This document shows positions 8,985 to 19,362 of a DNA stretch of 64,000 nt, piece after piece (positions within the stretch are counted from its first letter, which is position 1; each line of letters begins with the position of its first letter). This DNA comes from Selaginella moellendorffii (taxonomy: Eukaryota > Streptophyta > Lycopodiopsida > Selaginellales > Selaginellaceae). Position numbers and translations under genes: made by a program. The stretch is taken from positions 62,001-126,000 of the forward strand of contig NW_003314306.1 of assembly GCF_000143415.4 (NCBI RefSeq), given 5' to 3'. The notes beneath the pieces were generated by a model. The model made no database searches and was not told the origin of the DNA. It saw nothing but the letters and a program-made list of their open reading frames with translations.

Positions 8985-11703
8985 TTAGGATGCGACCATT
9001 GGATCATTTGCTTCTTCTTGTTTAAATCCGTGCCTGTATATGTCATAGTTATTGCGGCTTCCCTGCGCGAATGGACGCTCGCCAAGCACTGCTAAGAGGT
9101 CCTCCTGCCGCAGGACCTCTTTCTCAAGCAGCAGCTCCGCGATCTTGGCAACCCCGTCCCTGTGCTTGTCAATCAGTGCTCGGGTGCGAGCGTAGGCATC
9201 ATTCACTATCGCCCTCGCCTCCTCGTCCATGAGTTTGCTCGTATTGTTGCTAAAAGGCTTGAGCAGCTCCGTCTGTGACTTGCGGGGAAAGGAGACAAGC
9301 CCAACTTTGTCGCTGAATCCATACTCGGCCACCTGCGCGTAGGCCATCAGCGTGACTTTCTCCAGATCGTTCTGCGCACCCGTGGTGATCCTTCCCAGCA
9401 GAACCTGGAGAGAGAAACATCAGGACCTTTTTCCTCCAAGTTTGTTCTTACCTCCTCCGCTGCTCGCCCTCCAAGAGCCATACAGATTATGTCATTGAAT
9501 TGCTGCTTGGTCATGAGTAAGTCCTCGTTGGGAACGTATTGCGCAAAGCCCAGCGCCGCACTCCCTCGTGGAACTATTGTAACTTTGAGTAGCGGCTCCG
9601 CGTGCTCTAAGAACCACCCGGCGACGGCATGACCAGCTTCGTGGTAAGCAACAGTCCTCCGTTCGTCCTTGCTAACTACCTGTGTTGAAACTGTGTTATC
9701 TCGCGAGAAAACTTTGACAAGAAAACCCGTAGTACGTACCCTGTTCTTTCGCTCGATGCCGGCAATAACTCTGTCGACTCCTGCTTCGAGCTCCTTCATG
9801 GAAATCTCTGACTTCTCACGCCTTGCAGCTATGAGAGCAGCTTCATTGCACACGCTGGCAATCTCCGCCCCAGCAAAGCCGTGTGTGAGACCAGCAACTC
9901 GTTGTGAGTAAAACTGAGGCTCCTTGTCCAGCTTCAGTTTCTTGAGATGCACCCGAAGTATCTGTTCTCGTCCTCGCACATCCGGCCTGTCTAAAGCAAT
10001 CTGACGATCAAAGCGTCCAGGCCTGAGCAACGCCTTGTCGAGAATATCTGGCCTGTTTGTCCCAGCGAGTATGACTACTCCTTCTGTAGTTGCAAAGCCG
10101 TCCATTTCAACCAGGAGCTGGTTGAGGGTGTTTTCACGTTCATCGTTTGACCCAAGACCAGCACCTCTTGCGCGGCCGATGGCATCGATCTCGTCAATAA
10201 AGATGATGCTCGGGGCTTCCCGACGAGCTTGAGCAAAGAGGTCTCTGACTCGAGAAGGTCCAACCCCGACGAACATCTCTGTAAAGTCAGAACCGGAGAT
10301 CGAAAGAAATGGCACACCGGCTTCACCTGCAGTAGCCTTTGCTAGCAGCGTTTTGCCGGTGCCAGGAGGTCCGACCAAGAGAGCACCTTTGGGGATTCTC
10401 GCACCGAGGTCGAGGTACTTTTTGGGACTCTTCAAAAAGTGAACGAACTCCATCACTTCTGCTTTGGCTTCGTCGCATCCGGCTACGTCCGCGAACATGA
10501 CCTGCATAGTTAAAATGCAAAGTCAGTAAGCTCTCCAAGAGTAAAACAATATACTACCATGCCTTATCTTTGACGCCTGGATCCATCCTTGCCACCTGAG
10601 CCTTTCCCATGGTAAAAATGCTGCGACCACCATTGCTATCCGTCCCCTGCCCAGTGCCAGCTCTCTTCCATTTCCAGACGGAAAATCCAACCCACGCAAA
10701 GAGGAAGAGAATCGGTGCCATGTTCGTAAGCTCTCGCCGCCAATTCAACTCGGTTTGATACATGACTGGGACGTAATCGTGCGAGTCCCACCCGAGGCTG
10801 GCTTGCGCCCTCTCCAGTTGCTGCTCGAAACCATCAGCACTGCCGATTCGAAAAAAGTGTCGGCAATGACTCTGAGTGTCGTCACTAGAAGCTGGGTCCC
10901 GAACAAAAACGCGGACCAAGCTCCTGTTAACCACGACAACATGGTCTACGAGACACTGCTCCAAGAGCTCAGATCGGAATTGATGGTAAGTAATCTGGAA
11001 AGAAAAAGTGTATGCTGTGAGAAACGAAGAGAAGAAAATGGAGAAGGAGAAAAGAACCTCCGAGACATCTTCACTTCTAGAAACGGTATAGAGGTTCCAC
11101 AACGCCGCCACTGATAAGCCGACAGCAACCAAGGATACAATTCTTGTTCTGAGATCTCCGAGATCCCGTGCTCGGGGTTTCGATTTTCCTGGAAGAAAGG
11201 CAAAACGTAAGTTCTCCAGAGTAGACGTTTGATACCTTGGTTTGACTTCTCCTCGGGACCATCTTTTGGAACCTTGTTCTTTGGATAGAAGTTACTGAAG
11301 CCTGGAAAAACAAAGTATTAACGCTATTGCTAACAATTAATTTCATCTTTCTCAATTCCAACCTCTTTCCGATGCTTTACTCGAATAGAATTGCCGAGTG
11401 CCGAGATTGCTACCTTGGTATCGCTGTTGTTTGTGCGCTCCTCTCAAATCACGGCCGCGCCGTAATCCGCACGCGCCGCCGCTGCCAATCCAGCTTCCGA
11501 AAGACCACTGCGTCGGGATAGGATCAAAACCCAGCCGGTGCTCTAGAATGCTGCCGAGACACGGATTATCCACCAGAATGCCGCGATTCTCCCTGAATGC
11601 CTGGCCGGAGGAGAGGGAAATGAGATCGAGAATGGCTGCGCCGCGCGAGACTTACCGAGAGGATTCGTTTTCTTGCGAGGAGCGCGGCCAGCTGCCGAGA
11701 CAT
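8985..11703 (-). CDS. FTSH3/10-like: Mitochondrial m-AAA protease, FtsH3/FtsH10 type
   Basis: Membrane-anchored ATP-dependent zinc metalloprotease of the inner mitochondrial membrane (AFG3/Yta10-12 family), which degrades unassembled respiratory-chain proteins. Start at 11703: first exon [13 protein letters not shown], an amphipathic presequence, then GTAAGT at the splice donor. A second exon leads into [15 protein letters not shown], a signature of plant FtsH3/10. Then come one TM segment ([12 protein letters not shown]), the intermembrane domain starting [11 protein letters not shown], a second TM, the AAA domain with GPPGTGKT (Walker A), IIFIDEID (Walker B) and RPGRFDRQ, and the protease domain with HEAGH zinc motif and QNDLEKVT carrying the third ligand. 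The C-terminus contains [13 protein letters not shown] and VLGERPF. All catalytic residues are present. It is divergent from the radial spoke gene, start codons about 177 bp apart. Confidence 0.93.
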
Positions 11704-11879
11704 CAAAAACCTCTGCCAATCGACGAGCCCTAAAAAAGTGGTCGCAAGGTCGAAACCCTGGCTCGGAAAAAAAAAAAGAGAATCTTAAAACAGCATATTC
11801 TGTCGGCTATAAGAATATTCTCATTTTAAACTGTTCGAATTTAGGGTTCTTCATTTTTTTCTTGTTTGGGTGTGGCGAG
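11704..11879. promoter_or_regulatory. Bidirectional promoter between FtsH3/10 and RSP4/6
   Basis: Only 176 bp separates two divergent start codons, so the genes must share or overlap promoter elements. The stretch holds an A-run near 11770 and TTTAGGGTT near 11839, which resembles the plant telo-box often found near transcription starts. No clear TATA box is seen. Confidence 0.5.
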
Positions 11880-13740
11880 ATGGGGAAGAAGATGACGACG
11901 GAGCAATGCCTCGCGTATTTGCAGAGGAAATCCGCCACGAATGGAGATTCTGTGTTTTCGCATCTCGCACAACTGATCCAACTGGTAAGTAAAGCTCGGG
12001 CGGATCGATTTTGCCCCAATTCTTTTTCTCTGTTTTGTAGATCGTTGTGACGCAGCCAGAGAATGCCGTGGACATTTTAGAGACGAGCTTGCTGCTCAAG
12101 CAGACTCGATTCGTCCCCGAGGAAGGCCCCAAAGTCCCTCGCTCGTGGAAGGATGACAAAGACGAGAAGTTTGTCAAGCAGTTTATCGGCCTCCAGAGGT
12201 ATTTCCACTGCTAGTCTACGGGGAAAATAACTTGCAAAGAACTTTTCCATTGGTGAGCTCATCGTTTCTTCCTTTGTTCCAGTGCTTGTTTGCAAGGTCT
12301 AAAGTTTGTTCTTTTGCTCTTGTTTTTCTTTCATAGCATTCCCGAAAAGAAGCCTCCCCCAGCGGCTGTCGATCCCGAGTCCGAGGAGCCTCCTCCAGAA
12401 GAGAAGCCGGAGGAGGAAGAAGGAGAAGGCCCCGAATACGCAGTGGACAACTTCCTCTCGGACAGTGCGTTTTTCGAGGCGATCGGATCCGGGCTGGGCC
12501 GAGCGGAAAACTACCAAATTGTTTTGACGATGCGGCAGCTGGGAGGCACCAAGATCGTCTCGAAAATGAAGTTCTTTGGCAAGTTCTTCGGCATCAACAG
12601 GTAAAGCTTACGAGCAATCTTTTCCGGATTGAACTATTTTGTGTCTAGCAATTATTTCGTGTTTGAGACGACGAGCGAACCAGCGGCAGAGCCAGAAGGT
12701 GGTGGCGAGGAAGGAGAAGAGGGTGCTAAGAAGGGGCCGTGGGGAAGGCCAGTGGAAACCATTCCAGTGGAAGCAGGCATTGGACCAAACGCAAATACGT
12801 ACTGGGTTTGCAGCCGGCCAGGCGACGAACTCTACAGGCTTCCAGACGTGACACCACTCCAGATCAAAACCGCGAGGCAGATAAAGAAGTTTTTCACCGG
12901 AAACTTGAAGGTGCACTCTTTTTTTTTGCTTTTCCTTCTCACCTCTATAAACTCTCTTCTCAAGTAATCTGACCAGGCTGAAGTTTCGGCATATCCACCG
13001 TTTCCTGGAGTCGAAGAGAATTATTTGCGCGCACAGATTGCACGGATATCAGCCACTTGCGAGATTGCTCCCAAAGGTTTTTACAAGGTGAGCTTCAAAA
13101 GCATGGCTTGCATTCTAATGCTCTATTCTTTTTCTCGTTTCTCCATCAGGCTCCAGAAGAAGGTGAAGAAGGTGGCGAAGGAGGGCCACTGGAGCCCGAC
13201 GAGGAGTATCAACCTCTTGCCACGGCCGAGCTCCAGTCGCTAGAAAACTGGGTACACAAGAACAAGTACCTCAACTTACAAGGCCGGACAACACTCTTCG
13301 TCCCGGAAAAGGAAGAGGGGGAGGAGGCCGAGGAAGAAGAAGGCGAGGAGAAGGAAGAGCAGCCACCGAGCCCCGAGGAGCTGGAAGAGATCCCGGGAGC
13401 TCTCACCTCCATCGACACAGACAAAGATCTCCCGCAGCAAGGCTGGAAGCCGTGGTCTCTCATCACCAGCTCGACGCACAAGAGCCTCAAACACCAAGTT
13501 CTCGGTTTGAGGTCGGCAATCTGGCCGGGTGCCTGTACCGTGGTCACTCCAGCCGGGTTTAGCAGCGTCTACATCGGCTGGGGGATGAAACACACGCCTT
13601 TCGTGGCACCGCTACCGCCTCCAGTGTTGAAAGAGTTTGAGGGGCTCACGCCGGAGAGCTTGGAGCTCCCGCCCATACCAAAGCCGCCAGAGCCCGAGGC
13701 TGGAGAAGGCGAGGAAGGTGGCGAAGGCGAAGAAGAATAA
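11880..13740 (+). CDS. RSP4/6-like: Radial spoke head protein RSP4/6 (flagellar axoneme)
   Basis: Component of the radial spoke head in 9+2 axonemes, homologous to Chlamydomonas RSP4/RSP6 and animal RSPH4A/RSPH6A. Six exons (11880-11984, 12041-12198, 12337-12600, 12649-12910, 12977-13087, 13150-13740) join in frame to 496 residues, close to the algal proteins. Seen: N-terminal [29 protein letters not shown]; the conserved core [32 protein letters not shown] and [20 protein letters not shown] near the C-terminus; and acidic Glu-rich inserts (about residues 115-135, 190-205, 350-375 and the C-terminal tail). Motile sperm in lycophytes explain its presence; seed plants without flagella lack it. 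Confidence 0.93.
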
Positions 13741-13877
13741 TAATTTCTCTAAGCAAGCATTCCAACATGAGTATTACGTGTTAGAAAAGGATATTTTGAA
13801 GGAATATTTAACATGAGAGAGAACTAAGACCTTAAGAAAAGGACTGGTCACCATCATAGAAAAGACCTAATCCTATT

Positions 13878-14399
13878 ATGGCGAGAACATTAGTATTGGA
13901 TCTTGATAACACGCTAGTCTGCGTGTCTGACCACGACGATGACAATCTCCTCCAGTGCGTGACGAAGCGACCGGGTTTGGACAAGTTCCTGAGAGATATG
14001 TCACAGGTTTACGAGGTCGTGGTCTTCAGTGCCTCGGGCGCATCGTATGTGACGAAGATTGTAAGCAGCTTGGATCCCAGCGGAGAATTAGTGTCCGCCA
14101 TCTCCACCGGGAGCGATAAAGATTGGGTGAGCGGCCAAGTGGTGAAGGATTTGAGGAAACTGAAAAGGGAGCAAGATAGTCTCATGGTGTGGATCGATGA
14201 CAACGCGAGCTTGTATCTCTACCATCCCAAGAGTGGGATCCAAGTCCCGCCCTTCCATGGCGATCCCAATGACTCCATCCTCGAGGCCTTGACTCCGCTG
14301 CTACTCAAGGTGGCATCGAGCCAAATCAGTATAGAGGATGCAAACAAGATGTTTGTTTCGAGTGTTAAACAACATAAACAAACTCCCAGATACTGGTGA
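13878..14399 (+). CDS. FCP1/SCP-type HAD phosphatase, small single-domain
   Basis: 173-residue intronless gene. VLDLDNTLV at the N-terminus is the DxDxT/V nucleophile motif of HAD phosphatases, and VVVFSAS and VWIDDN match motifs II and IV. The order and spacing fit the NLI-interacting-factor/FCP1 domain that dephosphorylates serines, for example in the RNA polymerase II C-terminal tail, though the substrate here is unknown. Family members usually have DLDET; this one has DLDNT. There is no transmembrane or targeting signal. It stands about 140 bp after the radial spoke gene on the same strand and converges with the DUF2828 gene. Confidence 0.75.
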   Translation: MARTLVLDLDNTLVCVSDHDDDNLLQCVTKRPGLDKFLRDMSQVYEVVVFSASGASYVTKIVSSLDPSGELVSAISTGSDKDWVSGQVVKDLRKLKREQDSLMVWIDDNASLYLYHPKSGIQVPPFHGDPNDSILEALTPLLLKVASSQISIEDANKMFVSSVKQHKQTPRYW

Positions 14400-14589
14400 A
14401 ATTTTGCAAAATACCATTTTTGTTCGATTATATTACATTTGAATCGTTAAATCCTCTGCACATTCTACAAACTTTTTTGGCACTCCAAGATGTTTCTATG
14501 AAAGCTTTGGGATCAAAGTCAAAAACTTTGAGAGAAAGAAAACCAAACAAAGCCAAACTTTTCAAACTTCGTCATAATCGTTTCTGCTC

Positions 14590-16530
14590 TCAATCCACCA
14601 CCACCATGTCCTCGTAGATCCTGTCCGAGATGGCACTCCGGAGGATGAGCATGGGATCGATAGCCCCGCTGTTCTCCAGGAACATCTTGAGTATGTTCTT
14701 GGAGAAGCCCGAGACGAGCGCCACGCCAGGCTCGTCCTTGAGCACCGGGACGCTCTCCGAGTCCCTCAAGTTCCAGAAGACAATCTGCGGCGGCTCCTCG
14801 TACCCGGCCTCCTTGAACTTGCGCTTGATCGCCATATGATCCGTCTCCCAACCTGGCGCCTGTTCGCCACCCCACCAATCCGGCCGAGGATTGTACACGC
14901 CGCCGTAGTGTTTCCCCCTGGCCTCGTCAAACTCCATGTCGCTGTAGACGAAGAGCCTCTTCACCATCTTCTCCGGCGGGACGTTAAACTCGCGGGCTCG
15001 CTCCAGGATCCGATCAAACACCTTCTGGAAGTCGGTGTTCATGTCCCACGGCATCCTCGTCGTGAACTCGTACTTCTCCGCCAGCGTCTCGCCCCGGATC
15101 TCGTGGAAGGCCGGCTCGTCGCTGAAAGTTATCAGCCGACCCTTCCACGGCTCGTCGCTCAGCTCCGCCGTGATCATCCCCAGCGCGATGCAAACCTCCA
15201 TCGGCGTCCCGGTCATACTCCCGGACACGTCGCAGACGGACACCGAGTTCTCCAGGGTCCCCTTCCGCCGCAGCTCGTCCACCATCGCCCTCCACTGCAG
15301 CTCCGCCGCGTCTCTCTCCGCGCCATCCTTGGTGACAGCAGCGCGGAGGATCTCGTGCGGGAGAACCGCCCCGGCCGCGATCTTTTCCTTGCCGGACTTG
15401 ACGTCCTCGAGGTACTGCTTGAACCGCTCCTCGTCGTGCTTGGTGAAGATCTTCGAGTACGTCTTCATCGCCACCGACGCCACCCGGTTGTATGGCAGCT
15501 CGTCCCACCTCTGCGCGCTCATGTACACCTCCGGGAGCTCCAGCGCCTTGCGCAGTGGAACCAGAACCTCCTTGCGCAGCTTGTCGCGAGCTCGGTACGC
15601 GTACTGCCTCTGGTCCAGCTCCGCGAACTCGGAGGTGCTGTTCTTCGGGAAGAGCTTGCACGCGATCGCCTCGCACAGCAGTGTCTGCTTGTCATAGGCG
15701 GAGTCGAGAGATGGACACCACTTCGCCGCGAGACTGATCCTCGCATTGTTCTTGTGCTGCTTGTACGCCTCCAGATCCTTGGCGAGCGCGTCGGCGAAGA
15801 CGCGAGCAACGCCGGCGTACACCGCTGCAAACTCGGGATCCTTGGCGAGCCTGTCGATCGCGCGGCGAGCCAGCGCCAGCGATCTCTCCTTGCGCAGCTC
15901 GGAAGCCTGTTGCTTCTCGGCCTTGTCCTTGGCGATGCTCGCCGCTACTCGCTCCTCCCGGTCGCCTTGCGTAGCGATCCTTGCTCTGTCCGTGATCCTT
16001 GCGCATCTGTCCCGGCCGCTCCGGCGGATCCTCGAGCGCCACCGCCGATCACGTCTCTTGTTCTTCCACTCCTCCTTCTCGCGCATCCTCTGCGCCGTCA
16101 CCACCTCGCCTTCCAGGATCCGCTGGACGAGCTCCAGGAGATCCTTGAAGTAGCCGACCGGGGCGACCTTGGCGATGTTGGCGGCCAGCGTCCGGGGGTG
16201 GTGATCGTAGAGCCAGCATGCAGCGTCATAGAAGTGGAGCTTGTCCGATTTGCCGCTGCCACGGATCCCCCGGAGCTGGAAGATGAGCTTGAGAGTCGTC
16301 AAGGGATCTTCTTTCCAGGCCATGGTGGCCAGCTCCTTGACGCGCGAGGAATCGGTGGTGTCGGGGACGATGTGGAAGAAGAAATCGAGGCAGGCCGAGC
16401 CGGATGCGAGGTAAGTGTCGGCGAGATTCTCGGTGAGGCCCTTGAGTGGGAGAGGATCGATCGCCATACCTTGGAGGGCGAGCTCCGGCGGGCCGCAGAT
16501 CGTGAGTACTTCCTCGTTGATCAACGCCAT
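14590..16530 (-). CDS. DUF2828 / vWA-like protein, copy A
   Basis: 646-residue intronless gene of the plant DUF2828 family (also annotated UCP015417 vWA), whose function is unknown. The N-terminal half contains SACLDFFFHIVPDTT, an arginine/lysine-rich linker (about residues 155-200), and a conserved core with AAKWCPSLDSAYDKQTLLCEA. The C-terminal half is a von Willebrand A fold whose metal-binding DxSxS is read as VCDVSGSMTGTP, with FSDEPAF and LFVYSDMEFDEA following. Coding GC content is high, producing long spurious antisense frames. No clear targeting peptide (MALINEEVL), unlike copy B at 28754. Copies A and B are divergently oriented and about 12 kb apart. Confidence 0.85.
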   Translation of the reverse strand: MALINEEVLTICGPPELALQGMAIDPLPLKGLTENLADTYLASGSACLDFFFHIVPDTTDSSRVKELATMAWKEDPLTTLKLIFQLRGIRGSGKSDKLHFYDAACWLYDHHPRTLAANIAKVAPVGYFKDLLELVQRILEGEVVTAQRMREKEEWKNKRRDRRWRSRIRRSGRDRCARITDRARIATQGDREERVAASIAKDKAEKQQASELRKERSLALARRAIDRLAKDPEFAAVYAGVARVFADALAKDLEAYKQHKNNARISLAAKWCPSLDSAYDKQTLLCEAIACKLFPKNSTSEFAELDQRQYAYRARDKLRKEVLVPLRKALELPEVYMSAQRWDELPYNRVASVAMKTYSKIFTKHDEERFKQYLEDVKSGKEKIAAGAVLPHEILRAAVTKDGAERDAAELQWRAMVDELRRKGTLENSVSVCDVSGSMTGTPMEVCIALGMITAELSDEPWKGRLITFSDEPAFHEIRGETLAEKYEFTTRMPWDMNTDFQKVFDRILERAREFNVPPEKMVKRLFVYSDMEFDEARGKHYGGVYNPRPDWWGGEQAPGWETDHMAIKRKFKEAGYEEPPQIVFWNLRDSESVPVLKDEPGVALVSGFSKNILKMFLENSGAIDPMLILRSAISDRIYEDMVVVD

Positions 16531-18252
16531 GGAAGAAAAGGATCCCTAAACGAGGACCCCTGGCCGCTATTTAACCGTACTCGCGCCTTGGGAGCCAAGT
16601 AAACGCTTTGCTTAAATTAACTCCGGGTTTAATGGGTTCGCTCGCTACGTGTTTGAAATGCAAAAAACCAAGCACGCGGCTGGATTTGACAAGCACAAAA
16701 CTCAAAGAAATTCTTATTTTCGGAATGGTGCTCACGACGATGGATTTGGACTGACTGGAATTGCTATAAGATTTGGAATGAACGTTTTCAAGTTGGAAAC
16801 GAGGTTACCATGTCTGGCAAATCCCAAGTAGACACACAAGGGTGGAAATTGGAAGCCCAAGACGCATTTAGTCAGGCCCTTGGCACCACCACATGTAGCA
16901 GCAAGTGCCAGGCATGAGCATTTTGTAGGAAGTGTTTTTCGCTACTTGGAGATGGTCCAAGAGTGTGTTCTTCCAGACAGAAAAAAACTTCTCTTTCCAT
17001 TTTGTTTTGGAGATTTTAGCTAAATTTTCAAAAGACTTTACGGCTGTTTTTATGCTGTAAAGCATTCCAATTGGCACTAGTATGTATCTATGATATCAAG
17101 AGGCTATGGTGTGCAAAATTTTCTCACTGCAGGAGGAAAGCTTTGAGATTAGTTAGCATTGAGAGCGTCTTGATGTTCATCCAAATGGAGCTGTGTGAGA
17201 CGAATCATTCATTCATTCATAAACTGCTTATAACTGGAGGATGTAAATAGCTGTGGTAGAGTGGCAGAACTCCTCCAGAGCCTTGCATTGACATTCATGG
17301 GGAAGATGCTAACTGAGCAATTGTAGCATGGCAGTGCTATGAAGCACCTACATTTGCATGGCATCAGTCACCTGGACATGAAGGCCACATTGGCAAAGGC
17401 GTCTATAGGATACTAGATGGAACCATGTTCATCTTGTGCTAGAAAAAAACTAGAGACTGAATGGGTGGCATTGTCAGACCTGCAAAGTCTATGCACTATT
17501 GCAAAGAGCTTGTGCATCAGGGAGATGGTCTAAATTTGAGTTGAGTTTAGGAGTTTGAGCTTAATTCAGCTTAAGTCAATGTTAGTTAATATAGTTAACC
17601 ATAAGTCTTATAAAGAAATGTTATATAAGAAAGATGTTATTCTTTGGTGAACTTGAAATTCATTTTTTTAATTGTCAATGGTTTAGAGAAATTTTTATTT
17701 TTTGAATCTATCATGGAGAAAACTTTTTAATGCGATCTATACAATAAAATATTGATTGAGTAGTTTCTAGAATTAGAAGTTTATCCAAACCCATAGAATT
17801 TTTTGGGTTTTTTTGGTTCCAAATAAAAATGGGAATATTGAGAACCTGAAATTTCTATAGTATATTTTGATAATTTAACATTTCAAAAATTGACTATAAA
17901 TATATAAATAATTCGAAACACTAATTCACTCATTCATTATTTAGGGTTTTACAAAGATAGGAATCAAATAAGACAAAAGCTCTAGGAGTAATTCTAGTAT
18001 ACAAAAATGTGAGAATGTTAATTTTGTTTCACTACCACAATCTCTATATTACACTTTTAGTTTTTATTATTCATTTGGGAATATAAAAATTATTATCACT
18101 ATTGATAGAAATACTTCTATTACTTTTGAAACAACAGTCTAGAGTAAAAAAAAAGAAAAAATGGATAGCATAGCAGAAAGCACTAACAAATCCACTTCAT
18201 AAAACTTTCTATAGCTTTTGTAATCTACTAAAATATTATAAAGATAAGTAAA
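16531..18252. other. Intergenic, AT-rich, no gene seen
   Basis: The first few hundred bases are the upstream region of the DUF2828 copy A gene. The remainder becomes increasingly AT-rich, with a short CATT tetranucleotide run near 17210. No coding exon with family resemblance is visible on either strand. Confidence 0.6.
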
Positions 18253-19349
18253 TGTCGCGAATATGACTTCGGGTATTGAAAGTTATCTGTTGGTTAGTCT
18301 TTTCGGATATTCTTTCCTTACTATCACGACGGTAGAAGGTGGGTATTGCTGGACCCGTTATCAATTCCCACTTGAGCTAGTTGAGAAACTGGTCAATAAA
18401 CATGCACTTAAATTGGATAAACATAAAATTAGGAACCCTATGTGTTTTTTGTAGAGCATACTCAGCTTGGTTTGAGAAACTTGTGTTATTGGCTTCCACT
18501 TGTTAGTATCAAGAACTCTTGCGATATTAAGATTAGTCCCTCAATATTCACTAAATGATAGCTTACCGTGTCTACCAAACACCTTCACTATCATGCCCTT
18601 TGTGTTAGTTTCATTTCGGTCCCAAATGTTATTTATGGAAAGTGTTTAGATTTGCTCATTTGATACATTTACAGAATGTAAAGATTGTCTTGAACACAAT
18701 AGTGTTCGTTCTGTGTCCAAATTCACAATCTAAAGACATTCCATATTTAGTAAGTTTCAAACTTGTCCCAAAAACTAACTCTTGACACTAAGGGAGGCTT
18801 GCAAAACATGTGTTCCTCACGGGAGGGGGGTTGTGGGGGGTTCCAAATGTATAATAGGGATAGTGGGTTGATCGGGCATGGCCGACCAACTTGAGGCATA
18901 GTCTAGCTTCCGCTTGTGTGCCTGTCCTTGTTTTGCATCCGGCTTGGGTCTAAGCCTGAGTTCCATTCCATGCTAACTGGTGGAGTACCTATATCCTTAC
19001 GTTAGGCCATTGATATGCTGAAATAGCGCCAGACTTCGTTTAGCTTCGTTTTGCATGTTAATCCTGGCATTGGGATGTTGGTTGCTCTAAGATTGATCCA
19101 AGTTGCTTGGAGCTTCTATTCCTTTGCTCCTTAAGCTGTATGCTCGGGAGTTGCTCCATGGTTTGGTTCCGTCATTCTTTGGCTCCATGCTTGGGAGTTT
19201 GGCACCGTTCCTTCGTTCAATGGCTCAAAGCCTTGAACTTCAGGTTCCACACCACTATCCTATGGACAGATGGCATATAGGTTTTGCTTCGTGGTTTTAT
19301 CCTATAGTAAATCACCATAGGATAAAGGGTAAAAACTAAGTGCGCTACA
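18253..19349 (+). repeat. 5' LTR of the non-autonomous element
   Basis: Starts TGTCGCGAATATGACTTC and ends TGCGCTACA; aligns along its length with 22278-23403. Confidence 0.88.
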
Positions 19350-19351
19350 TT

Positions 19352-19362
19352 TGGTATCAGAG
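19352..19362 (+). other. Primer binding site (tRNA-iMet)
   Basis: TGGTATCAGAG two bases after the 5' LTR, complementary to the 3' end of initiator methionine tRNA. Confidence 0.85.

Noticed and set aside
8985-11703. Bacterial or plastid FtsH
   Set aside because: Introns, a mitochondrial-type presequence and the GFSNFYPK block identify the plant mitochondrial m-AAA type rather than a bacterial contaminant or thylakoid FtsH.
14836-16602. 588-codon open frame on the plus strand
   Set aside because: Antisense to the DUF2828 copy A gene. It is open because of high GC content and has Arg/Leu-rich nonsense composition; the minus strand shows conserved family motifs.
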